A stretch of 64,000 nt of DNA. Origin: Nocardiopsis sp. FR4. GTDB taxonomy: Bacteria; Actinomycetota; Actinomycetes; Streptosporangiales; Streptosporangiaceae. The stretch is from contig NZ_VWVV01000008.1 in the NCBI RefSeq assembly GCF_009830945.1, forward strand, positions 180,014 to 244,013, written 5' to 3'. A program made the position numbers and the translations under genes. This document shows positions 39,158 through 47,185 of the stretch, one piece after another. How positions within the stretch are numbered: the stretch's first letter is position 1; each line of letters opens with the position of its first letter. The notes beneath the pieces were generated by a model, which saw nothing but the letters and a program-made list of their open reading frames with translations, was not told the origin of the DNA and did no database searches.

Positions 39158-41107
39158 TCAGTCGTTCAGGGCCGCGTCGATGGCGGCCATGAGGCTGCCC
39201 CGGGCGTCGTCGCCGTCGACGGACCAGACCATGACGCCGCCCAGGCCGTTCTCCTGGGCCCAGTCGGTCTTCTGGGCCATGGAGACCTCGTCGTCGTAGG
39301 TCCAGAAGGTCGACCCGTCGTACAGCCAGGCGGTGCCCAGTTCGTCGTCGCGGTACAGCTCGTAGCCGGGGAGGTCCTTCAGCACCTTCCAGTCCTCGAT
39401 GCCGTCCTCGTAGCTGCCGGGCGCGGGGCCGGAGGCGGCCTGGAAGAGGCCGTCACCGTCGGGACCGGGGGCCACCCCGGTCCAGCCGCGCCCGTAGAAG
39501 GGCACGCCCAGGACCATGTCGGCGGGGTCGACGCCGTGGTCCAGGTAGGCCTGGACGGTGGTCTGGGTGGAGTAGACGTCCGGGCCGGGGTCGGCGGGGT
39601 GCTCGACCAGGTTGGACTGGTGGTTGGCGGTGTTCTCCCAGCCGCCGTGGTAGTCGTAACCCTGCACGGTGATGAAGTCGAAGTCGCCCATGAGCGGCTC
39701 CATCTCGAAGCCGAGCTCGATCTTCTCCGGGTCCGCGGGCAGGAAGGCGGTCAGCTCGAACTGGCGGCCGGTCTCGTCCTCCAGGGCGTCCAGCTGCTGG
39801 CGGAACTCGTCGACCAGGGCGGTGAAGTTCTCCCGGTCCTCCGGGCGCACGGTGTTGTGCTCGTGCCCCGCCGAGCCGGGCCACTCCCAGTCCAGGTCGA
39901 TGCCGTCGAAGACGCCGTAGGCGGAGCCGGGGCCTCCCGCGCCGTCGAACAGCGGCAGGTTGCCGCGCAGGAACTGGTCGATGCAGGAGGAGACCATGCG
40001 CTCGCGGGACTCCGCGGTCAGGGCGGCGTCGGAGAAGTGCTCGGACCAGGTCCAGCCGCCGAGGGAGATGTTGACCTTCAGGCCGGGGTGCATCTCCTTG
40101 AGCTTGAGCAGCTGGTTGAAGTTGCCGCGCAGGTCCTGGTTCCAGGTGTCGGCGACCCCGTCCACGCTCTCGTCGGCGCGGAAGGAGCGGCCGTAGTCGG
40201 CCCAGGCGTCGCCCTGGCCGAGCTGGTTGGCCATGAAGCACTCGCCGTTGGCGTTGATGTTGCCGAAGGCGTAGTTGACGTGGGTGAGCTTCTCGGCGGT
40301 GCCGGAGGTCTCCAGGTCGCGCACCAGGTAGCCGCGGTCGTAGATGCCCCACTGGGTGAAGTAGGCGACCCGGCGGTCCCCGGGCGGGTCGGTGGGTCCG
40401 CCGTCGTCCGCGCCGGTGGTGGCGCTCACCGGGGCGCTCTCGGGGCCGCGGTTGTTGGAGGTGTCGTAGGCGCGCACCGTGAACGCGTACGCGGTCTCCG
40501 GGGCCAGCCCGGTCACCGTGGCGGTGGTGCCGCTGACGGCGCGGACCACCTCGCCGCCGGAGAGGACCTCGTAGCCGGCCACCCCGGCGTTGTCGGCCGC
40601 GGCCGTCCAGCTCAGGGCCACGGTGGTGGCGGTGGTGCCGGTGACGGTCACGCCGGTGGGCGCGGTGGGCGGTTCGGTGTCCTCCTCGCCCGGCTCGCCC
40701 GAGCAGGGGGACCCGTTGACCGTGCAGTCCACGGGCACGGTGTCGCCGCCGCCGTGGGTGCCGTTGAACCCGATGGAGTAGCTGCCGCCCGCGGGGACGG
40801 TCGCGCCCCACGAGGGCGGGGTGACGGTGTAGGCGTCGCCGGACCGGCTGAGGGTGGCGTTCCACAGGCTGGTGATCGCGGTGCCCGAGGGCAGCCGCAG
40901 GCCGATGGTCCAGTCCGCGAGCGGGGCGCCCGAGTCGTTGTCGATGGTGAGCTGACCGCCGTAGCCGGTCTCCCAGCGGCTGGTCTCCACGTAGGTGACG
41001 GTGACGCCGGTGGACTCGGCGGCGGCGGGGAGGGGGGACAGGGCCAGGGGCAGGGCGATCGCGGCGGCTGCCAGTGCCGCGAGCCGGTGTCGAAGTCGTG
41101 TTCTCAC
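39158..41107 (-). CDS. Secreted GH18 chitinase with CBM2 and FnIII domains
   Basis: 649 aa. GTG 41107 has AGGAG 5 bases upstream. A Sec signal peptide (cut near PLPAAA/E) is followed by a CBM2 module (about 32-135, WETGYGGQLTIDND, two cysteines), an FnIII domain (about 145-232, TEPPTAPTGVTV to RAYDTS) and a GH18 catalytic domain (about 246-649). The acid/base is E408 in DGIDLDWEWP; SLGGWTWS and GVMVWSVDGDD are the substrate-binding strands. It hydrolyses chitin outside the cell. It is a paralog of the next gene upstream on this strand, with near-identical 3' ends. Confidence 0.95.
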   Translation of the reverse strand: MRTRLRHRLAALAAAAIALPLALSPLPAAAESTGVTVTYVETSRWETGYGGQLTIDNDSGAPLADWTIGLRLPSGTAITSLWNATLSRSGDAYTVTPPSWGATVPAGGSYSIGFNGTHGGGDTVPVDCTVNGSPCSGEPGEEDTEPPTAPTGVTVTGTTATTVALSWTAAADNAGVAGYEVLSGGEVVRAVSGTTATVTGLAPETAYAFTVRAYDTSNNRGPESAPVSATTGADDGGPTDPPGDRRVAYFTQWGIYDRGYLVRDLETSGTAEKLTHVNYAFGNINANGECFMANQLGQGDAWADYGRSFRADESVDGVADTWNQDLRGNFNQLLKLKEMHPGLKVNISLGGWTWSEHFSDAALTAESRERMVSSCIDQFLRGNLPLFDGAGGPGSAYGVFDGIDLDWEWPGSAGHEHNTVRPEDRENFTALVDEFRQQLDALEDETGRQFELTAFLPADPEKIELGFEMEPLMGDFDFITVQGYDYHGGWENTANHQSNLVEHPADPGPDVYSTQTTVQAYLDHGVDPADMVLGVPFYGRGWTGVAPGPDGDGLFQAASGPAPGSYEDGIEDWKVLKDLPGYELYRDDELGTAWLYDGSTFWTYDDEVSMAQKTDWAQENGLGGVMVWSVDGDDARGSLMAAIDAALND

Positions 41108-41193
41108 TGGGTCTCCTGGTGCGTGAGGGGGGATCGCCCGTACCGCGCGTCGGGGCGGGACGGGGCTCGGACCCTCCGTCGGGGAGGGGGTGG

Positions 41194-41227
41194 CTGGCGC
41201 GGGGCGTCGCACATCGCTCCGCGCCAG
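41194..41227 (-). repeat. Inverted repeat between the chitinase genes
   Basis: 13-position stem (41194-41206, 41215-41227) with one mismatch. With the adjacent hairpin at 41232-41269 it forms a structured region that probably ends the upstream chitinase transcript. Confidence 0.5.
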
Positions 41228-41231
41228 CCGT

Positions 41232-41269
41232 GGCGGCGGTGCTCCCCGGATCAGAGCACCGACGCCGCC
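41232..41269 (-). terminator. Hairpin after chitinase 2
   Basis: Arms 41232-41244 and 41254-41269 pair over 13 bp with a 3-base bulge, about 70 bases past the chitinase 2 stop on the minus strand. Confidence 0.5.
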
Positions 41270-41338
41270 GGGGCCCGGTCCGGGGTCACCGGGCCGGGAG
41301 TCGGGGGACGGGAGGGGTCCCGTCGCGGTCCGGTCGCC

Positions 41339-43009
41339 TCAGTCGTTCAGCGCGGCGTCGATGGCGGCCATGAGGCTGCCCCGGGCGTCGTCGCCGTCGA
41401 TGGACCAGACCATGACGCCGCCCAGACCCTGTTCCTGGGCCCAGTCGGTCTTGAGGGTCATGGCGGCCGGGTCGTCGTAGGTCCACAGGGTCGAACCGTC
41501 GTAGATCCAGGCGGTACCGGCCTCGTCGTTGCGGAAGACCTCGAACTCCCCGGAGCCGACCTTCTCGGCGAGGATCCGCCAGTCCTCGGTGCCCGCCGCG
41601 TACGTCCCCCGGGCGGGGCCGGAGGCGGACTGGAAGAGGCCGTCGCCGTCGGGGCCGGGCTCCACACCGGTCCACCCCTGGCCGTAGAAGGGGACGCCCA
41701 GGACGATCTTGGCGGGGTCCACCCCGCGGTCGAGGTAGGCACGCAGGACGGTCTCGGCGGAGATCACCGGCTCCGGGTCGCGGGCGTCCACGACCAGGTT
41801 GGACTGGTGGTTGGTCACGCTCTCCCAGGTGCCGTGGTAGTCGTAGCCCTGCACCGTGACGAAGTCGAAGTTCGGCATGAGATCGTCCAGCTCGTACCCG
41901 GCGTCCAGGCGCCAGCCCCCGGCGGGCATGAAGGCGGTCAGCTCGTAGTGGCGGCCGGTCTCCTCGCCGAGCTCGTCCATCTGCTCGCGGAACTCGGTGA
42001 CCAGCGCGGTGTAGTTCTCCCGGTCCTCGGGCCGGACCGTGTTGTGCGGGTTGCCGCCGGAGCCGGGCCACTCCCAGTCCAGGTCGATGCCGTCGAAGAC
42101 CCCGTAGGCGCTGCCCTCGCCGCCCGCGCCGCCGATCTCGGGCAGGTCGCCGCGCAGGTACAGGTCGACGCAGGAGGCGACGAGCCGTTCGCGGGACTCG
42201 GGGGTCAGGGCGGCGTCGGAGAGGTGCCGCGACCAGTTCCAGCCGCCCAGGGAGACGCTGACCACGAGGTGGGGGTAGCGCGCCTTGAGCTCGCGGAGCT
42301 GGTTGAAGTTGCCGCGCAGCGCCTGGTCGGGGTCGTCGGCCACGCCGTCGACGCTCTCGGCGGCCGGGACGACGCGGCCGTAGTCGGCCAGGGCGTCGCC
42401 CTCGCCGGGTTCGTCGGTCATGAAGCACTCGCCGTCGGCGCTGACGTTGCCGAAGGCGTACTGGATGTGCGTGAGCCGCTCGGCGCTGCCGCTGGCGACC
42501 AGGTCGCGCACGTGGTAGTCGCGCTCCCTGGCGCTCCACTGGGTGTAGTAGGCGACGCTGAGGCTGTCGTGGGAGGGGCCCTCTCCGCGCTCGCAGGCGG
42601 AGCCGTTGACGAGACAGCCCAGCGGGGCGGTGCCGCCCCCCGAGTGCACGCCGTTGAAGCCGAAGGAGTAGCTCCCGCCCGCCGGGACGCCGGCGCCCCA
42701 GTGCGGCGGGGTGATCGTGTAGCCGTCGGGGGTGCCCGCGAGCGTGGCGTTCCACAGGTGGTGGATGCGGCTGCCGTCGGGCAGGGCGAAGGTGAGGGTC
42801 CAGTCGCTGACGGGGGTGTCCGAGGCGTTGTGGACGGTGATCTTCCCGCTGTAGCCGGTGGGCCACCGGGCCGTCTCCGCGTAGGTGGCCGTGAGCCCGG
42901 AGGGCGGCGCGGCCTCGGCGGCGGCCGGGGGTGCGATCAGCGCCAGCGGTGCGAGCAGCACGCTGGCCGCGAGGGCCGCGAGGCGGGTACTGAGACGTCG
43001 TGCTCTCAC
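41339..43009 (-). CDS. Secreted GH18 chitinase with CBM2 domain
   Basis: 556 aa. GTG 43009 has AGGAG 10 bases upstream. Signal peptide (cut near PPAAA/E), CBM2 (about 36-140, WPTGYSGKITVHN, cysteines at both ends) and GH18 (about 150-556) with E313 in DGIDLDWEWP. It lacks the FnIII domain of its neighbour. The two proteins end identically (GSLMAAIDAALND) and share a 5' untranslated stretch, so this is a tandem duplication. An AT-rich palindrome lies upstream. Confidence 0.95.
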   Translation of the reverse strand: MRARRLSTRLAALAASVLLAPLALIAPPAAAEAAPPSGLTATYAETARWPTGYSGKITVHNASDTPVSDWTLTFALPDGSRIHHLWNATLAGTPDGYTITPPHWGAGVPAGGSYSFGFNGVHSGGGTAPLGCLVNGSACERGEGPSHDSLSVAYYTQWSARERDYHVRDLVASGSAERLTHIQYAFGNVSADGECFMTDEPGEGDALADYGRVVPAAESVDGVADDPDQALRGNFNQLRELKARYPHLVVSVSLGGWNWSRHLSDAALTPESRERLVASCVDLYLRGDLPEIGGAGGEGSAYGVFDGIDLDWEWPGSGGNPHNTVRPEDRENYTALVTEFREQMDELGEETGRHYELTAFMPAGGWRLDAGYELDDLMPNFDFVTVQGYDYHGTWESVTNHQSNLVVDARDPEPVISAETVLRAYLDRGVDPAKIVLGVPFYGQGWTGVEPGPDGDGLFQSASGPARGTYAAGTEDWRILAEKVGSGEFEVFRNDEAGTAWIYDGSTLWTYDDPAAMTLKTDWAQEQGLGGVMVWSIDGDDARGSLMAAIDAALND

Positions 43010-43561
43010 GTCGGGGCATCTCCTGGTGCGTGAGCGGGGGCGGGGGGATGTGTCGACCGTGGTGCCGTGTGCGGTGGGAGGGGCTGCGATCGGACGGAGA
43101 GGCCGCGGGTTCCCGAGGGCCTGTTGGGGGCCGTTGGACGGGCCCGAGCCTGTGACGTGGGGGGATAAATTTTTAGGAAACTTAACTAATAATTCCGGGA
43201 CGCGTCAACGCCCCGGGCGGGACTTTCTGCCCCTGTCGGGGGCGGGGCGGGGAGGTCCGCGGGCACTTCGGAGGGGGCGGAGCGGATTTTCCGAGCTGGC
43301 GGGGTGGACCAGTGGCCGGGGGTGGAAGGTGTCCCCTTGTGGCCACTGAGAACTCTTGCGCCGGGGTGGATTCGGTGCTAGCACGATCCGCCGTACCCCG
43401 CGCCGGTGCGCGCGAGCCCCACGTCGCGGTCGACCCGTACGGGCCCCGGGGTCCGCGGCCCCTCCGCGGAGGCCCCCGTTCCGCGGCGCGCGGACCGGCG
43501 GGTGGCGCGGGCCGCCTCCCGTCCGGCGAAGCCCCTGCTCCGCGCTGACTAGAGTGACGGC
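43010..43561. other. Regulatory region between chitinase 2 and marR
   Basis: No supported gene. It holds an AT-rich patch (about 43168-43197) with an imperfect palindrome and, at its right end, the TAGAGT -10 of the MarR gene (43550-43555). Confidence 0.5.
43174..43190 (-). promoter_or_regulatory. AT-rich imperfect palindrome upstream of chitinase 2
   Basis: TTAG and CTAA arms flank GAAACTTAA; 12 of 17 positions are palindromic. The position (about 170 bp before the start) and AT-richness inside a GC-rich region suggest an operator for a carbohydrate-responsive repressor. Regulator unknown. Confidence 0.4.
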
Positions 43562-44095
43562 GTGGGTAATCCGTTGAATCTTCCGTTCGACCCGATCGAG
43601 CGCGCACACGACAACTGGACGCGCAGATGGGGGGCCTCGCCCGCCATGGCGGCGGTCACCTCCGTCATGCGCGCCCAGCAGATCCTGATCGGGGAGCTGG
43701 ACGGGGCCCTCAAGCCGTTCGGCCTGACCTTCGCCCGCTACGAGGCGCTCGTCCTGCTCACCTTCAGCGGTTCGGGCTCCCTCCCCCTCGGCAAGATCGG
43801 GGAGCGCCTCATGGTGCACCCGACCAGCGTCACCAACACCATCGACCGCCTGGAGGGACAGGGCTTCGTGCGCCGGCGCCCCAACCCCAGCGACGGCCGC
43901 GGCGTGCTGGCCGAGATCACCGACTCCGGGCGCCGGGTCACCGAGGAGGCGACCGGCGCGCTGCTGTCCATGGACTTCGGGCTGTCCTGCTACTCCGACG
44001 AGGAGCTGTGGAGCATGCACGAGATGTTCACCAAGCTCCGGGTGGACTTCGGGGACTTCCCCGCCCCCGTCGCTGGGGCCGCCGAGGGCCGCTGA
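43562..44095 (+). CDS. MarR-family transcriptional regulator
   Basis: 177 aa. Winged helix-turn-helix with LTFARYEALVLL, KIGERLMVHPTSVTNTIDRLEGQGFVRR (recognition helix and wing start) and the wing RRPNPSDGRGVLAEIT. No cysteine-based sensor is obvious. TAGAGT (43550-43555) lies six bases before GTG 43562 with no Shine-Dalgarno, so it is probably leaderless. It stands 75 bp before the mutase gene on the same strand and is the best candidate for binding the palindrome there. Confidence 0.92.
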   Translation: MGNPLNLPFDPIERAHDNWTRRWGASPAMAAVTSVMRAQQILIGELDGALKPFGLTFARYEALVLLTFSGSGSLPLGKIGERLMVHPTSVTNTIDRLEGQGFVRRRPNPSDGRGVLAEITDSGRRVTEEATGALLSMDFGLSCYSDEELWSMHEMFTKLRVDFGDFPAPVAGAAEGR

Positions 44096-44145
44096 CCGCC
44101 CGCCGCCCGGGGCCGGGCGCCACGGGCGCCGACCCTGTACATCAT

Positions 44146-44163
44146 TAGTTGGACGTCCTACTA
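44146..44163 (+). promoter_or_regulatory. 18-bp palindrome overlapping the mutase -10 element
   Basis: TAGTTGGACGTCCTACTA is a near-perfect palindrome (16 of 18 positions). It includes most of TACTAT (44159-44164), a -10 placed six bases before ATG 44171. A bound regulator, perhaps the adjacent MarR protein, would block transcription. Confidence 0.6.
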
Positions 44164-44170
44164 TTTCGGT

Positions 44171-45901
44171 ATGGCGAACACCACGAGTGACCCCACCAAC
44201 GGCGGCGGGGCCGAGGAGATCAAGGCCGGGCGCGAGCGCTGGCAGCGCCGCTACGACTCCTCGCGCACACGCGAGGCCGACTTCACGACCCTGTCCGGGC
44301 GCACCCTGGAGCCCGTCTACGGTCCGCGCCCCGGCGCCGAGGTCCCCGGCTTCGAGCGCATCGGCTGGCCCGGGGAGTACCCCTACACGCGCGGCCTGTA
44401 CGCCACCGGCTACCGCGGGCGGGCGTGGACCATCCGCCAGTTCGCCGGGTTCGGCAACGCGCGCCAGACCAACGAGCGCTACAAGATGATCCTGGCCTCG
44501 GGCGGCGGCGGGCTCTCCGTCGCCTTCGACATGCCCACCCTCATGGGCCACGACTCCGACTCCCCGCACGCGCTGGGCGAGGTCGGCCACTGCGGCGTGG
44601 CCATCGACTCCGTGGCCGACATGGACCTGCTCTTCGACGGGATCCCCCTCGGCGAGACCACCACCTCCATGACCATCAGCGGACCGGCCGTCCCGGCGTT
44701 CTGCATGTACCTGGTGGCGGCCGAGCGCCAGGGGGTGGACATCCGCACCCTCAACGGCACGCTGCAGACCGACATCTTCAAGGAGTACATCGCCCAGAAG
44801 GAGTGGCTGTACCCGCCCGCGCCGCAGCTGCGGCTGATCGGCGACCTCATGGAGTACTGCGCGGAGAACATCCCCGCGTACAAGCCCCTGTCGGTGTCCG
44901 GATACCACATCCGCGAGGCCGGGGCCACCGCCGCCCAGGAGCTCGCCTACACCCTCGCCGACGGCTTCGGCTACGTCGAGCTGGGCCTGTCCCGGGGACT
45001 GGACGTCGACCGGTTCGCGCCGGGGCTGTCCTTCTTCTTCGACGCCCACATCGACTTCTTCGAGGAGATCGCCAAGTTCCGCGCCGCGCGCCGCATCTGG
45101 GCCCGCTGGCTCCGGGACGTCTACGGCGCCAAGACCGGGAAGGCGCAGTGGCTGCGCTTCCACACCCAGACCGCCGGGGTGTCCCTGACCGCGCAGCAGC
45201 CCTACAACAACGTCGTGCGCACCGCCGTGGAGGCCCTCGCGGCCGTGTTGGGCGGCACGAACTCGCTGCACACCAACGCCCTGGACGAGACCCTGGCGCT
45301 GCCCACCGAGCAGTCCGCCGAGATCGCCCTGCGCACCCAGCAGGTCCTCATGGAGGAGACCGGGGTGGTCAACGTGGCCGACCCCCTCGGCGGCTCCTGG
45401 TACCTGGAGGCGCTCACTGACGAGCTGGAGGCCGACGCCGAGCGGATCTTCGCCCAGATCCTGCGCATGGGCGGGGGAGAGGACGCCGAGCACGAGATCG
45501 GCCCGATGACCTCAGGCATCCTCGCCGGAATCGAGAACGGCTACTTCAGCTCCGAGATCGCCGAGTCGGCCTTCCAGTACCAGCAGGCGCTGGAGAAGGG
45601 CGAGAAGAAGATCGTGGGAGTCAACTGCCACACCAACACCGTCTCCGGCGAACTCGACATCCTCCGGATCAGCCACGAGGTCGAGCACGAGCAGAAGCGG
45701 GTGCTCGCCGAGCGCCGCGCCTCCCGCGACGGGGCCGCCGTCGAGCGGGCCCTGGCCGACCTGCTGGCGGGCGTGCGCGCGGGAGACCGCAACCTGATCC
45801 CGCTGATCATGGACGCGGCCCGCGCCGAGGCCACGCTCGGCGAGATTTGCGCGACCATGGGCGAGGAGTTCGGCACCTACACCGAGGACCCCCGGTTCTG
45901 A
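44171..45901 (+). CDS. icmA: Isobutyryl-CoA mutase large subunit (methylmalonyl-CoA mutase family)
   Basis: 576 aa. The TIM-barrel substrate domain of an adenosylcobalamin mutase; the C-terminal B12-binding domain is absent, so a separate small subunit (not in this window) is needed. Specificity residues differ from methylmalonyl-CoA mutase: F91 in WTIRQFAGFG replaces the mutase Tyr89, and Q209 in KEYIAQKEW replaces Arg207. Phe/Gln is the isobutyryl/n-butyryl-CoA mutase pattern. The catalytic H246 in SGYHIREAG is kept. TACTAT six bases upstream implies a leaderless mRNA. MeaB and the adenosyltransferase in this window are likely partners. Confidence 0.9.
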   Translation: MANTTSDPTNGGGAEEIKAGRERWQRRYDSSRTREADFTTLSGRTLEPVYGPRPGAEVPGFERIGWPGEYPYTRGLYATGYRGRAWTIRQFAGFGNARQTNERYKMILASGGGGLSVAFDMPTLMGHDSDSPHALGEVGHCGVAIDSVADMDLLFDGIPLGETTTSMTISGPAVPAFCMYLVAAERQGVDIRTLNGTLQTDIFKEYIAQKEWLYPPAPQLRLIGDLMEYCAENIPAYKPLSVSGYHIREAGATAAQELAYTLADGFGYVELGLSRGLDVDRFAPGLSFFFDAHIDFFEEIAKFRAARRIWARWLRDVYGAKTGKAQWLRFHTQTAGVSLTAQQPYNNVVRTAVEALAAVLGGTNSLHTNALDETLALPTEQSAEIALRTQQVLMEETGVVNVADPLGGSWYLEALTDELEADAERIFAQILRMGGGEDAEHEIGPMTSGILAGIENGYFSSEIAESAFQYQQALEKGEKKIVGVNCHTNTVSGELDILRISHEVEHEQKRVLAERRASRDGAAVERALADLLAGVRAGDRNLIPLIMDAARAEATLGEICATMGEEFGTYTEDPRF

Positions 45902-45924
45902 CCCGGTCCCGGCCCCCGCCCGCA

Positions 45925-45956
45925 CGGGCCCCGCCGGAGGCGACCGGCGGGGCCCG
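45925..45956 (+). terminator. Hairpin after the mutase gene
   Basis: A perfect 13-bp stem (45925-45937, 45944-45956) with a 6-base loop, 24 bases after the stop. Confidence 0.75.
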
Positions 45957-46045
45957 CCGCGCGAAGGGGGAGGAGTCCGCGGCCCGGCGGGACGGGGACC
46001 CGCGCGCGGGCGGCGTCCCGCCCGCGCATACGGCAGGATGGAACC

Positions 46046-46999
46046 ATGCAGCCTTCGGACTTTTCACCGAACAGTGCCGTTGACCTCGGCGCGCGCAAGG
46101 CGGCCATGGAACGCGAGGCCAAACAGCGCGCCGCGGAGTCGGCGGGTCGATCCAATCCCTACGCCGTCAACGTCGACGAGTCCAACTTCCAGGCCCAGGT
46201 GCTGGAGCGGTCCATGGCCGCCCCGGTCGTCCTGGCCGTCCTGGCGGGATGGTCGGAGCAGTCCAAGCAGGTCGAGACCGCCCTGGACAAGCTCTCGGCG
46301 GCCTCCGGCGGCAACTGGTTCCTGGCCAAGGTCGACAGCGAGGCCAGCCCGCAACTGGTCCAGGCCCTGCGCGTGCCCACCACGCCCATGATCGTCGTGG
46401 TCGTCCAGGGCCAGCTCCTGCCCGGCCCGGCGGGCCCGGCCACCGAGGAGCAGCTCACCGGCTGGCTGGTCGAGGCCTTCGCCGCGCTCAAGGAACAGGG
46501 CGCGCTGCCCCCCGGCCACCCGGGCACCGTCACCGGCGACCCCGGCGCGCAGGACGCCGCCGAGGGCCAGCCGGAGCAGCCGCAGGGCCGCCCGGTGGAC
46601 GCGGAGGCGCAGGAGGCCCTGGAGCGGGGCGACTTCGCGGCGGCCGAGGCCGTCTACGCCAAGGCCGTGGAGGCCGACCCGGGCGACGCCGAGTCCCGGA
46701 GCAAGCTCGCCCAGGTCCGCCTGGTCGGCCGCCTCCAGGAGGTGGACGCCAACGCGGCCCGCCAGGCCGCCGCCGACAACCCCGAGGACGTCGGAGCCCA
46801 GATCACCGTCGCCGACATCGACATGTACGGCGGCAAGTTCGAGGACGCCTTCGACCGCCTCATCGCCACGGTCAAGCGCACCTCCGACGAGGACCGCGAC
46901 CGGGCGCGCACCCACCTGCTGGGGCTCTTCGAACTGCTGCCGCCGGGCGACCCCAGGGTCAACGCGGCCCGCCGCAAGCTCACCTCGGCGCTGTTCTAG
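46046..46999 (+). CDS. CnoX/YbbN-like thioredoxin-fold protein with TPR-like C terminus
   Basis: 317 aa. Thioredoxin-like domain at about 47-150 (FQAQVLERSMAAPVVLAVLA, then VPTTPMIVVV with the cis-Pro loop). The active-site CxxC is replaced by Ser-Glu-Gln-Ser, so it cannot act as an oxidoreductase. The C-terminal half (about 190-317) is helical with TPR character (GDFAAAEAVYAKAVEADPGDAES). E. coli CnoX is a holdase that hands proteins to GroEL and DnaK. CAGGAT lies six bases before ATG 46046, so it may be leaderless. Confidence 0.9.
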   Translation: MQPSDFSPNSAVDLGARKAAMEREAKQRAAESAGRSNPYAVNVDESNFQAQVLERSMAAPVVLAVLAGWSEQSKQVETALDKLSAASGGNWFLAKVDSEASPQLVQALRVPTTPMIVVVVQGQLLPGPAGPATEEQLTGWLVEAFAALKEQGALPPGHPGTVTGDPGAQDAAEGQPEQPQGRPVDAEAQEALERGDFAAAEAVYAKAVEADPGDAESRSKLAQVRLVGRLQEVDANAARQAAADNPEDVGAQITVADIDMYGGKFEDAFDRLIATVKRTSDEDRDRARTHLLGLFELLPPGDPRVNAARRKLTSALF

Positions 47000-47030
47000 G
47001 CCGGGGCCGGGAAAGGACAGGGGCATCCCG

Positions 47031-47070
47031 GACCCGCGCGCCCCGGCCCCGGGGCCGGGGCGCGCGGGTC
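47031..47070 (+). terminator. Perfect 40-bp palindrome after the CnoX-like gene
   Basis: Arms 47031-47050 and 47051-47070 are exact inverse complements with no spacer. A competing 9-bp hairpin (47067-47075 with 47083-47091) overlaps its right end. Probably the transcription terminator of the CnoX-like gene. Confidence 0.7.
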
Positions 47071-47185
47071 CGGCCGCACACGGGCCGGACCGGCGCGCGA
47101 GGGGCCGGATAGCCCGTGCCCAGGGGGGTACACCTCCGCCAAGAGGCGGGCACACGGCCCGCGCGGCGACCTGGCAGGTACCCCC

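Noticed and set aside
39536..43033. Plus-strand open frame of 1,165 codons opposite both chitinases
   Set aside because: It is the antisense of two well-supported chitinase genes. High GC gives long open frames without meaning; the translation is low-complexity with no domain.
43307..43313. Half DasR site (GACCAGT) upstream of chitinase 2
   Set aside because: Only one half of the ACTGGTCTAGACCAGT operator matches; the other half is unrelated sequence.
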